NCBI GenBank assembly: GCA_014236755.1
Contig: JACCKY010000004.1
Span: 31,335 to 95,334 of the forward strand
DNA: 64,000 nucleotides
DNA from: Candidatus Petromonas tenebris
GTDB lineage: Bacteria > Bacillota > Clostridia > Peptostreptococcales > Caminicellaceae
Reading direction: 5' to 3'
The first letter of the stretch is position 1. Every line of letters starts with the position of its first letter. Below the pieces are notes generated by a model. That model did not search any database. It saw only the letters and a program-made list of their open reading frames with translations, and was not told the DNA's origin. Below, piece after piece: positions 1 to 8,014 of this stretch. The position numbers were made by a program, and so were the translations under genes.

Positions 1-1239
1 CTGCTGCAAACCAATGACCTGTTTAACTTGTTTATATTCATAGAGATTACTACAATTATATCAACTATACTCATTATATATAAAAAGGATGGGTATTCGG
101 TTAGGGCAGGATTTTATTATTTGCTGTTAAATAGTACTGGTATGATCTTTTATTTATTAGGCTTAATACTAATATACAACATCTCTGGAACCTTAAATAT
201 GGAAGCTACATCCCATAAAATTTCTTTATTGACAGATACATACCCTGTAAAAATGGCATATATATTTATTATGTCGGCTATAGGAGTAAAATCAGCTTTT
301 TTTCCTGTTTATAACTGGCTTCCAAAAGCCCATGGCGCTGCTCCCTCATCCATATCAGCACTACTTTCGGGATTGTTGGTAAAAAGTGGTGTATATGCAT
401 TTATCAGATTAAATCAAATGTTTAAAATGGAAAGTTTTTATCATTTTTTCTTCTTTTTAGGTTTTTTTACTGCTATATCAGGAATAATCTTTGCCCTTAG
501 CCAAAAGGATATTAAGCAAATACTTGCATTCCATACTATATCCCAGATAGGTATTATTCTCATGGGAATAAGCAGCATAGATGAAAAGACCTATGTTGGA
601 GGTTTAATGCACATCTTTAATCATGCAATGTTTAAATCACTATTATTTATGGGAGCTGGAATTATAATTAACACTTACGGAATACGGAGAATAACAGATA
701 TTAGAGGAGTATTTAAAAAGCTTCCTTATACCTCAATTTTCATGATCATAGGAATGTTGTCAATAACAGGAGCTCCTCTTTTTAATGGTTTTGTGAGTAA
801 GACCGTAATAAAATATGGTGTAAAGGGATCAAATATAAAGAGCACAATGCTTTTTATAATAAATTTGGGAACAAGTATTTCATTTATAAAACTATCTCAA
901 ATATTTTTTGGAAACTCCAGAATAAAAAGAAGTCGAAACATAAATGGAAATTTGGCTATGTTTTTGTTGGCTGTTATGTGCATCATGCTGGGAAATTATT
1001 TTATTCCTATAACTAAGGGTTTTTTTGGAGTAGATCTTTCATATGTAAAGGTAATGGATATAGGTAATTGGATAAACTATATTATGACCTTGGGGATAGG
1101 ATATATAGTTTATAAAAAGATTATTGCAAAGGATTATAGCATAATAAAGAAAATAAGACATATAAATATCTCTTTTGGAACAACAAACTTTTTGCTGGTA
1201 ATGTTTATATTTATAATGATACTGTGGAGTAGGTACTAA
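1..1239 (+). CDS. Mrp/complex I-type antiporter subunit (MrpD/NuoN-like), 5'-truncated by the window edge
   Basis: Integral membrane proton or cation translocating subunit. The reading frame is open from base 1 and the first residues (LLQTNDLFNLFIFIE) already match the conserved interior of MrpD/NuoN-like proteins, so the true start lies outside the window. About a dozen hydrophobic segments are visible. The family's conserved lysine/histidine region is present (GVKSAFFPVYNWLPKAHGAA), followed by SSISALLSGLLVKSGVY. Family membership in the proton-conducting transporter group is clear. Whether it belongs to an Mrp antiporter, a hydrogenase or another complex cannot be told without upstream genes. 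It is followed after about 60 bases by a DUF1576 gene. Confidence 0.85.
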   Translation: MLQTNDLFNLFIFIEITTIISTILIIYKKDGYSVRAGFYYLLLNSTGMIFYLLGLILIYNISGTLNMEATSHKISLLTDTYPVKMAYIFIMSAIGVKSAFFPVYNWLPKAHGAAPSSISALLSGLLVKSGVYAFIRLNQMFKMESFYHFFFFLGFFTAISGIIFALSQKDIKQILAFHTISQIGIILMGISSIDEKTYVGGLMHIFNHAMFKSLLFMGAGIIINTYGIRRITDIRGVFKKLPYTSIFMIIGMLSITGAPLFNGFVSKTVIKYGVKGSNIKSTMLFIINLGTSISFIKLSQIFFGNSRIKRSRNINGNLAMFLLAVMCIMLGNYFIPITKGFFGVDLSYVKVMDIGNWINYIMTLGIGYIVYKKIIAKDYSIIKKIRHINISFGTTNFLLVMFIFIMILWSRY

Positions 1240-1301
1240 TATATATTTAATTGATACATCTAAATTAGATCAGTTATGTGTGTTAAGGGAGGGAGTAAGA
1301 T

Positions 1302-2579
1302 ATGAAAATAAATCTAAAAAAAAATATGCCGAATGAAAATAATATTTCAAATAATACAAAATTTTTAATTATCACTTTTTATGCCTTTTCTCTAGTTATA
1401 TTCGGTTTTTTGGTCGATACTCCAAAGGAAATTTTTTATGGAATTTATAATATATTAATGCAGCCAGATACATTAATCACCGATTATATTGGACTTGGAG
1501 GAATGGGAGCTGCTTTTGTAAATTCTGGATTGTTAACCTTGATATTCATTTATATGTTATATAAACTCAAGATTACTTTTAATGGAACTACAGTGGCTTC
1601 ATTACTATTGATCATGGGATTTGCTTTTTTTGGGAAAAACCTCTTCAATGTTTGGTTTATAGTAATAGGAGTTTATTTATATGCAAAAGTACAAAAAGAT
1701 AAATTTTCAAAATATATCTATATAGCCCTTTTTGGAACAGCATTAGCCCCAATGGTTACAGAAATAATGTTTAGCACGGTTATTCCTATATTTATTAGAG
1801 TTCCCTTAGGAGTTTTAGTTGGAATTGCTACGGGATTTATCCTTCCCCCACTGTCCAGTTATTTACTAAGAGTTCACCAGGGATTTGACTTATACAATAT
1901 AGGATTTACAGCTGGTATAATAGGAACGGGATTTGTTTCCATATTTAAGTCCTATGGCTTTCTACCTAGTCCACGAATGATTTGGACAACAGGAAATAAT
2001 GTTATTTTGAGCGTATTTTTCTTTTTGCTATTTGTATCTATGATAATAGTTGGTTTTGTATTTAACAATAGAACCTTCAAAAATGTAAAAAATATTATGA
2101 AGTATCCAGGAAGACTTATTACTGATTTTGTCATTTTAGAAGGCTTTGCACCGACATTAATTAACATGGGTATAAATGGTATAATAGCTACACTTTATAT
2201 ATTGCTTGTAAATGGAGAATTGAATGGGCCTACTATTGGAGGAATTTTTACGGTTGTAGGATTTGGAGCTTTTGGTAAACATCCTAGAAATATTTTGCCT
2301 ATATTTTTAGGAGTATATCTTGGGTCTTTAACTAAAACATGGTATATAAATGATCCTGCAATTTTACTAGCTGCTCTATTTGGAACTGCTTTAGCACCAA
2401 TAGCCGGAGAGTTTGGGTGGCAATATGGCGTCATAGCTGGATTTATTCATTCTTCGGTAGTATTAAATGTTGGAGTTCTCCATGGAGGACTAAATTTATA
2501 CAATAATGGCTTCGCTGCAGGAATTGTAGCTGCAATTTTAATACCTATAATCGAAGCATTTAGAAAGGATGAGATTTAG
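1302..2579 (+). CDS. DUF1576 family multi-pass membrane protein
   Basis: Polytopic membrane protein of 425 residues with unknown function. Two related halves are visible: each has a glycine-rich hydrophobic stretch (GLGGMGAAFVNSGLLT near residue 66 and GPTIGGIFTVVGFGAFGKHP near 310), each followed by a FGTALAP motif (near residues 145 and 359) and a hydrophobic stretch ending in a LYNxGFxAGI motif. This internal pseudo-symmetry is typical of transporters and I recognise it as DUF1576. The start is preceded by a strong GGGAGGGAG ribosome-binding site. It probably forms an operon with the next gene, whose GTG start overlaps its TAG stop by one base. Confidence 0.8.
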   Translation: MKINLKKNMPNENNISNNTKFLIITFYAFSLVIFGFLVDTPKEIFYGIYNILMQPDTLITDYIGLGGMGAAFVNSGLLTLIFIYMLYKLKITFNGTTVASLLLIMGFAFFGKNLFNVWFIVIGVYLYAKVQKDKFSKYIYIALFGTALAPMVTEIMFSTVIPIFIRVPLGVLVGIATGFILPPLSSYLLRVHQGFDLYNIGFTAGIIGTGFVSIFKSYGFLPSPRMIWTTGNNVILSVFFFLLFVSMIIVGFVFNNRTFKNVKNIMKYPGRLITDFVILEGFAPTLINMGINGIIATLYILLVNGELNGPTIGGIFTVVGFGAFGKHPRNILPIFLGVYLGSLTKTWYINDPAILLAALFGTALAPIAGEFGWQYGVIAGFIHSSVVLNVGVLHGGLNLYNNGFAAGIVAAILIPIIEAFRKDEI

Positions 2580-2920
2580 TGAAGCATATAAAAAAGAGAA
2601 TTGCAAAAATAGTAGACGAGTTAGTTACTTATTTCTTTTCCATGGGTGCAACTGATATTAGTATTAATGTAAAAGAAGAAAAAGGATTCTTCAAAATAAT
2701 CCTAGCAACTAATTACTTAAAAAAGGATGAAGAAAAAATAAATAAGTTGATTAAATATTTAAAATGTGCAAAACAAGAAGAAATGGAAGAATATTACTGG
2801 GAACTTACCGGGGATAGTGATGTTGATGAGGAACTTATATTGGTAGGAATGATGACAGATGAAGCTGAACTAGATATAGAAGAAGATAAAATAGAGGTAA
2901 AGTTAATTAGATATAAGTAG
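2579..2920 (+). CDS. Small acidic protein translationally coupled to the DUF1576 gene
   Basis: A 113-residue soluble, lysine- and glutamate-rich protein that I do not recognise. The GTG start overlaps the upstream stop by one base, which implies translational coupling and a stable partnership with the DUF1576 membrane protein. The C-terminal half is strongly acidic, with the pattern DSDVDEELILVGMMTDEAEL. No membrane segment or known catalytic motif is visible. It may be a cytosolic regulatory partner of the membrane protein; this is inference from context only. It is followed by a good terminator-like hairpin. Confidence 0.7.
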   Translation: MKHIKKRIAKIVDELVTYFFSMGATDISINVKEEKGFFKIILATNYLKKDEEKINKLIKYLKCAKQEEMEEYYWELTGDSDVDEELILVGMMTDEAELDIEEDKIEVKLIRYK

Positions 2921-2958
2921 AATGCACTTTGATGTACTAGAAACTTCATATTAATAAA

Positions 2959-3014
2959 TAAAAAGAGAATTCTTTATATAATGATAAAATGTAAAGAAGA
3001 ATTCTTTTTTTTTA
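2959..3014. terminator. Bidirectional terminator hairpin
   Basis: An imperfect AAAGAGAATTCTTTA / TAAAGAAGAATTCTTT stem is followed by a run of nine or more T on the plus strand, and by A-rich sequence on the other side. It separates the plus-strand DUF1576 pair from the convergent HAD gene and could serve both. Confidence 0.75.
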
Positions 3015-3027
3015 TTTGCATAACTCA

Positions 3028-3753
3028 CTAGAGTATCTCTACATTGCCGTCCAATTTATATATAACATCCTTTCTTTCCACTATTATAGTTATTTTATTT
3101 AAAAGTTCAGGGTCCTTTTTTATATTTATAAGCAATTCCTTTGTAGGATTGATTGCTACGGGATGTCCCGTAAGCTTCAGCATGGATAGATCACCATTTG
3201 TATCGCCATAGGCATAACTTTTAGATAAATCTATATTATATTTATCTACAAATTCCATAATGGCCTTGTGTTTATTTTCGGAATCCCACATCTGAGCAAC
3301 TTCTCCTGTAAAATTATTGTCATCATCTACTAGATATTGGGTTCCCTTATAGTCCTCAATATTATATTTTTCAGCCATTTTCTTTACTAAATAATCAGGG
3401 CTTCCAGATATGAAAAAAATTTTATGGTTTTGTGTTTGATGCCATGCAATTTTTGACCTTGTATATCTATATACTTTATCTCCCTTTAGATTAATAACCT
3501 GATTAGTAATAAAGTCCAACTGATTTTTATTTAAACCCTTTAAGGATTTTATATATATTTCAGCCAATTCCAACAGATAGTCGTCGTAGTTTCCCCTTCT
3601 TTTTTCCCAGTCATGATAAGTGTGCTTAACATGACTATGCCATAGTGCTGGATCAAGAACTTCATATTTTAAAAGTTTTTTAAAGTGTTCAATCATAAGT
3701 GAATTTCTATATAAGGTTCCGTCGATATCAAAAAAAGCGGCAACTTCACTCAA
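3028..3753 (-). CDS. HAD-superfamily hydrolase, subfamily IB (SerB-like phosphatase)
   Basis: Cytosolic phosphatase of 241 residues. Motif I is FFDIDGTL with nucleophile Asp9 and Asp11, motif II is FISGSPDYL, and motif IV is AYGDTNGDLSML. The C-terminal AINPTKEL pattern is typical of the HAD-IB group, which includes phosphoserine phosphatase-like and lipid-phosphate phosphatases. The substrate is not predictable. The start is TTG with a GGGGGG purine run about six bases upstream. It is a single-gene unit, convergent with the DUF1576 pair. Confidence 0.85.
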   Translation of the reverse strand: MSEVAAFFDIDGTLYRNSLMIEHFKKLLKYEVLDPALWHSHVKHTYHDWEKRRGNYDDYLLELAEIYIKSLKGLNKNQLDFITNQVINLKGDKVYRYTRSKIAWHQTQNHKIFFISGSPDYLVKKMAEKYNIEDYKGTQYLVDDDNNFTGEVAQMWDSENKHKAIMEFVDKYNIDLSKSYAYGDTNGDLSMLKLTGHPVAINPTKELLINIKKDPELLNKITIIVERKDVIYKLDGNVEIL

Positions 3754-3988
3754 GTAAATCCCCCCAAAAACTAGATTTATTTTATTTTATGCTTTGGGAA
3801 CAAAATTGATATATATATATATAATACTTATAAGATAAATACAGAATCAAGAGGTTTAAATATATGTAAAAAATGGTATAAAAATAATATAAACAACAAT
3901 CCTAAGTTAAATATATATATCCCCTAAATTAGAATATTTAAACATTTATCTAAACTAAGTTTTAATTAATATGAAAGGGGTTGAGAAA

Positions 3989-4354
3989 ATGATTTTTCAA
4001 ACAATAATTTTAGCCATATTGATGACTATGGTAGTGGCTTTTATAATAGAAAATTTTAAATTAAATTTTGATCTAAGAAGAGTTCACTATATCAATATAA
4101 AAATAAATGATATAATATCTAGGATACTTACTGAAAAGAAATATTTTGATATATTCATAGTAAATGATTTAAGAAAAATATTTAATGAACAATTTTTAAA
4201 TACCAATATTATAGATCAGTACGAACTGTATAAAGTAGATGATTCAAAAATAAAACTAATATACACTAAAGGACATATAATAGAAGAACTAGAAATCTTA
4301 ACGGTAAATGGGGTCATAGAATTAAGGGAAGTAGGAAAAGATTTGGCAGGATGA
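3989..4354 (+). CDS. Membrane-anchored small protein of unknown function
   Basis: 121-residue protein with one N-terminal transmembrane segment (residues about 4-20, IFQTIILAILMTMVVAFIIE) and a soluble charged remainder. I do not recognise a family. The ATG at 3989 is preferred over the in-frame ATG 18 bases upstream because an AAAGGGG Shine-Dalgarno sits just before it while the upstream ATG has none. Monocistronic, ending before a strong hairpin. Confidence 0.6.
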   Translation: MIFQTIILAILMTMVVAFIIENFKLNFDLRRVHYINIKINDIISRILTEKKYFDIFIVNDLRKIFNEQFLNTNIIDQYELYKVDDSKIKLIYTKGHIIEELEILTVNGVIELREVGKDLAG

Positions 4355-4494
4355 CAAGAAATTGAGATATATAAATTTACACAAATTAATACAATATTTG
4401 TATGAAAATGTTTTAAAGTATAATGCCAGGGTAAAATAATAATAAGCTAAACCCCTTTTACCATATAGAAATATATGTTCCTGTCCTAACATGG

Positions 4495-4534
4495 AGCCAG
4501 TCCACCATATAAAATGGTGGACTGGCTATTTTTT
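4495..4534. terminator. Strong bidirectional terminator
   Basis: A perfect 13-bp stem (AGCCAGTCCACCA / TGGTGGACTGGCT) with a seven-base loop is followed by ATTTTTT. It separates the small membrane protein gene from the convergent Nudix gene. Confidence 0.85.
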
Positions 4535-5147
4535 AGCTTTTAAGTATATTTATAAAATTATTTATGATTCTAGCAGTCATACCCCATATAACATATTTTT
4601 TATACTCATAAAAAATTATCGGATATCTTCCAGTTCGCCAATTATATACTCTCCCATTTTGGATTTTATGATATGGGAAGTCTTCAGGTACATCTAATTT
4701 TGTAGTCACGTAGTATTTATGAGGTTCATTTTTCATGAAGTAGTCTAACGGAACAGTAAAAATTTCTGCTACCTCGTCATGGCTGAAATTAATATTTTTA
4801 AAATCTATGTTTTCAAGTATTCCAACAAAGGGATACAATATCAAATTAAAAGGTGTTATGATATAATCAGTACTTCCAATTACTCTTATATTTGATTCAT
4901 CGATATTTAGTTCCTCACAGGTTTCTCTGATAGACGACTTCATCGGAGTTTCATTTTTTTCTATTCCACCGCCAGGAAAACATATTTCTCCAGGTTGAGT
5001 ATTCAATTTTTGTGACCGAATTTCGAAAAGAAGATGAAGTTTGCTATTCCTTTCTATTAAGGGGATTAATATAGCAAAACGCTTATATTTACCCTCAGGT
5101 TTTGGTTTCCTATCTTCAAATTTTTTATAGATAGTTTTTAAGTTCAT
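4533..5147 (-). CDS. Nudix hydrolase, CoA pyrophosphatase family (NudL/YeaB-like)
   Basis: 204-residue Nudix hydrolase. The Nudix box is present as GGGIEKNETPMKS then REtcEEL, matching GX5EX7REUXEE, with Asn replacing the usual Gly after the last Leu. Just upstream is LLFEIRSQKL ending in PGEICFPGGG, the extra motif that marks CoA pyrophosphatases, which cut CoA to phosphopantetheine and 3',5'-ADP. Length fits the family. Monocistronic, with an AGGTGG-type ribosome-binding site. Confidence 0.85.
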   Translation of the reverse strand: MNLKTIYKKFEDRKPKPEGKYKRFAILIPLIERNSKLHLLFEIRSQKLNTQPGEICFPGGGIEKNETPMKSSIRETCEELNIDESNIRVIGSTDYIITPFNLILYPFVGILENIDFKNINFSHDEVAEIFTVPLDYFMKNEPHKYYVTTKLDVPEDFPYHKIQNGRVYNWRTGRYPIIFYEYKKYVIWGMTARIINNFINILKS

Positions 5148-5304
5148 CCTACCACCTCTGTAAATTTTCCATAATATTATAGATAACTAACTTTTCAGTT
5201 CTAAAGTTGTAACCCTATATATTATAACATTATTGCTTAATAATTTAAAAATGTTACCGTTAAAATAGTAGTAGCCTATAAGAATCTAATTCCAATAAAT
5301 TACA

Positions 5305-5341
5305 AATCCCCAGTACCTCCTTTCTTAAGCTACTGGGGATT
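5305..5341 (-). terminator. Terminator-like hairpin downstream of apbE
   Basis: An 11-bp perfect stem (AATCCCCAGTA / TACTGGGGATT) lies just past the apbE stop. T-tracts on either side are poor, so it may act in either direction or only protect the mRNA 3' end. Confidence 0.5.
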
Positions 5342-5362
5342 ATTTTATAAAAAAACACCTTA

Positions 5363-6430
5363 TTATTCCATTAATTTAAAACTAGAATCGGTCAACTCAA
5401 AATCATTCTTTAACCCTAAAGTAACATACACCTCTGAGTCTTTAGTGATAAATACGGCTTCAGCACTATCAAACTTTTCAATAAACTCCAGTCCCTCTTC
5501 AAGTCCTAGAGAAAAGACTGAGGTAGATAAGGAATCGGCATCAATGGATTTATCAGCTATTATAGTTACAGAGACAAGATTATTCTCAACAGGATATCCT
5601 GTTTCCGGGTCTAATATATGGTGATAACGCTTACCATCTTTTTCAAAATATCTTTCATATACTCCTGAAGAAACAACACTTTTATCGATAATGTTTGCTA
5701 TTCCTACATAATTACCCCTTGGGGCGAAGGGATTTTGTATACCTATCCTCCAGGAATCCCCATTCGGTTTTTTTCCATGGGCAAAGACATTTCCTCCTAG
5801 ATTTATTATGGCACTGTCTACATTATTTTCTTTTAAGATTTTTATAGCTTCATCTGCTGCATAGCCTTTGGCTATACCCCCCAGATCAATAATCATTCCT
5901 GTTTTTTTCAACATAACACTTTTTTCTTCTTCATTTAAGATTACATTCTTATAATTTATTAAGGTCTTTTTTGCATTGATTTCTGCTTCAGAAGGTACCG
6001 ATGCATATTCGGTGCCTATGTTCCAAAGCTTTACAAGGGGACCAATGGAAATATCAAATCTACCACCGGAAAGCTCAGAAAAATATTTTCCCTTTTCAAT
6101 TACATAAAACGTATCGTCAGAAACCTTAACAAAATCTTGGCCGGCATTTTGGTTTATATCCATAACCTCACTATTCTCACTATTTATAGTCATTTTACTT
6201 TCTATTTCTCTGAGTCTGTCAAATATTTTGGTAAACACTTCATCCGATGCGTCGTCGTAAAGACTGACTGTAACGACGGTACCTAAAAGAAATTCAGTTT
6301 TGGAAACGGGCTCAATATTTTCATTACCTTTGTTTTGAACATTATTTTTACTGTTTGAACAAGCTGAGAATGTTAGTGCAGTTGACAAAATTAATATCAA
6401 AATCACTAAAGCTTTGCTATTTCTTGCCAT
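5363..6430 (-). CDS. apbE: FAD:protein FMN transferase (ApbE), lipoprotein
   Basis: Transfers FMN from FAD onto a Ser/Thr of a target extracytoplasmic protein. The 355-residue product starts with a lipoprotein signal (hydrophobic residues 6-22, lipobox LTFSAC). The ApbE signature regions are visible: FLLGTVVTVSLY, GRFDISIGPLVKLWNIG, MIIDLGGIAKGYAADEA and NLGGNVFAHG. The ATG at 6430 is chosen over a GAG-rich upstream ATG because GGAGG lies eight bases before it. It is downstream of, and probably cotranscribed with, the FMN-binding lipoprotein gene that is its obvious substrate. In Listeria the equivalent EET enzyme is called FmnB. Confidence 0.93.
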   Translation of the reverse strand: MARNSKALVILILILSTALTFSACSNSKNNVQNKGNENIEPVSKTEFLLGTVVTVSLYDDASDEVFTKIFDRLREIESKMTINSENSEVMDINQNAGQDFVKVSDDTFYVIEKGKYFSELSGGRFDISIGPLVKLWNIGTEYASVPSEAEINAKKTLINYKNVILNEEEKSVMLKKTGMIIDLGGIAKGYAADEAIKILKENNVDSAIINLGGNVFAHGKKPNGDSWRIGIQNPFAPRGNYVGIANIIDKSVVSSGVYERYFEKDGKRYHHILDPETGYPVENNLVSVTIIADKSIDADSLSTSVFSLGLEEGLEFIEKFDSAEAVFITKDSEVYVTLGLKNDFELTDSSFKLME

Positions 6431-6490
6431 TATGAAATCCTCCATCTAATGAATATTTCTTGCCTTATTATATTAAATTATAACATATAT

Positions 6491-6524
6491 TTAAGGCTTT
6501 GGAGATTATTCTCCAAAGCCTTAA
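6491..6524 (-). terminator. Strong hairpin between the FMN lipoprotein gene and apbE
   Basis: A perfect 14-bp stem (TTAAGGCTTTGGAG / CTCCAAAGCCTTAA, six-base loop) sits in the gap between the two minus-strand genes. No clear T-tract follows, so it may be a partial terminator or an mRNA stabiliser that raises lipoprotein levels relative to ApbE. Confidence 0.6.
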
Positions 6525-6568
6525 ATTGTAGATCTATAAAGTTAATAAATTTATACCGATTATGTTAT

Positions 6569-7465
6569 TTACTTAGCATCTTTTAAAGCTTCTTGAGCTA
6601 ACTCAAAGAATTCCTTAACGTGGATGGATACACCTGAAATAGCATCAGTATGACCTTCTTCATCTTTATACTCGATGGCAGTAGGGTCTTGAGTTTCAAG
6701 TAGGTATGCCTCAGCCTTAGCAGCTTGCTCATGCCAAGGAGCCTGAGCACCACCCTTTTCTACCATAGCATACTCACCTTTTTCAGATACAACATCTTTA
6801 GTATCTTCACCTTCTTCAGGAATTCCATCCCAGTCAGCAGCAACGATGTAGCCATTGATTACAGTTAAGTCGACATAGTACTTCCAACCATTACTGAATT
6901 CTTTTGCTTCGGCACGATAATTACCATCTTTGTATTGACCTCTACCAATAGGTCCCTTTTCTAAAGCTTTTTGAGCTAAATTAAAGAACTCTTTTACGTG
7001 GATAGATACACCTGAAATAGCATCAGTATGACCTTCTTCATCTTTATACTCGATAGCAGTAGGGTCTTGAGTTTTTATCAGATAAGCTTCAGCCTTAGCA
7101 GCTTGTTCATGCCAAGGAGCTTGAGCACCACCATTTTCGACCATTGGATAACCGCCATTTTTGGAAAGAGTTTTCTTGTCAGGACCGCCATTTACATTGG
7201 CACCATTCCAGTCGGCTTTGACAATTTTGCCGTCTTTAACTTCAATGGTTACAACGTACTTCCAACCATTTTCACTGAAACTATCTTCTTGTGCGAAGTA
7301 GATACCATCTTTGTACTTACTGGATTGAGTATCAGATTCTCCTTTTGTATCTGCTGGTTCTTCCTTAACCTGTTCAACATTAGTAGCAGGTTGATTACCT
7401 GCACAACCAGCTAATAATGCAAGTACTAGGACAAAAACCAGACTCAAACTAAAAAATTTCTTCAT
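6569..7465 (-). CDS. Two-domain FMN-binding lipoprotein (PplA-like EET protein)
   Basis: 298-residue secreted lipoprotein (lipobox ALLAGC) with two near-identical FMN-binding-type domains, roughly residues 50-170 and 180-296. Each starts with YKDG(I/N)Y, contains GGAQAPWHEQAAKAEAYL and ends with HTDAISGVSIHVKEFF. The DAISGVS sequence sits where ApbE-modified proteins carry DxxSGAT, so Ser would be the flavinylated residue. Two covalent FMN per protein would allow electron transfer outside the membrane, as for Listeria PplA. Neighbours ApbE and Ndh2 support this role. The two domains are close to identical at the nucleotide level too, suggesting recent duplication or gene conversion. Confidence 0.85.
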   Translation of the reverse strand: MKKFFSLSLVFVLVLALLAGCAGNQPATNVEQVKEEPADTKGESDTQSSKYKDGIYFAQEDSFSENGWKYVVTIEVKDGKIVKADWNGANVNGGPDKKTLSKNGGYPMVENGGAQAPWHEQAAKAEAYLIKTQDPTAIEYKDEEGHTDAISGVSIHVKEFFNLAQKALEKGPIGRGQYKDGNYRAEAKEFSNGWKYYVDLTVINGYIVAADWDGIPEEGEDTKDVVSEKGEYAMVEKGGAQAPWHEQAAKAEAYLLETQDPTAIEYKDEEGHTDAISGVSIHVKEFFELAQEALKDAK

Positions 7466-8014
7466 TTTAAATGCCCCCTCTTAAAAAATTTGTATATATC
7501 AAGCAAGAAATTAGACAGATAGATAATTTCTTGCCTAATAGCTAAAATAAAATTTTAACAAAACAAGGCATACTTTAGCTTATCAAAAAGTATTTGTTAA
7601 AATCTCAAAGCAAGTCCAATTAAGTATGTATAATATCTAATAAAACTAGAAACTTTAATATATTTTCAAATTTGTTAAATTATTGATTTAACTATTAAAT
7701 CAATGTTAATTATATGATATAATAGAATTCGTAGCATGTAAAGTATATTATTCCTATAAAATTAATTGCCTATATATAAAATTTATCGAAGATAAAAAAT
7801 TATTATAAATTTCTATTGAAAGAAGTAAATGAAATTTAGTTACAATTATTAAATATTTATCCGAAAAGAAAGAGAAAATAACACTATATAACAGGAATAC
7901 TCATCCATATATTTTTAACTGCTAATTAATTGGGTCTATACAATTAAAGTTATAAATAATAAATCTTTATTATTTAATAAAAAAACATTATATTAGAAAT
8001 AAGGGGGAAAATCA
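7466..8014. promoter_or_regulatory. Divergent control region of the EET locus
   Basis: About 550 bases of very AT-rich DNA with no gene, between the divergent FMN lipoprotein and ndh2. Three perfect dyads are visible: CAAGAAATTA/TAATTTCTTG (7504-7533), ATTGATTTAA/TTAAATCAAT with a three-base spacer (7682-7704) and AAATAATAAA/TTTATTATTT (7954-7975). The 11-mer AGGCAAGAAAT, read on the minus strand, occurs here and again just upstream of apbE. TATAAT-like hexamers occur near 7640 and 7717 but without convincing -35 boxes. Operator function is inferred. Confidence 0.5.

Noticed and set aside
3780..3960. TA-rich stretch with a TATATATATA run as a replication or promoter element
   Set aside because: Simple low-complexity sequence with no DnaA-box cluster or paired -35/-10 hexamers.
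4491..4697. Plus-strand 68-codon frame over the terminator and Nudix gene end
   Set aside because: It runs through a terminator stem and lies antisense to a clear Nudix gene.
7028..7414. Plus-strand 128-codon frame across the FMN lipoprotein gene
   Set aside because: It is antisense to a repeat-containing coding region with strong family similarity, and its own protein is unrecognisable.
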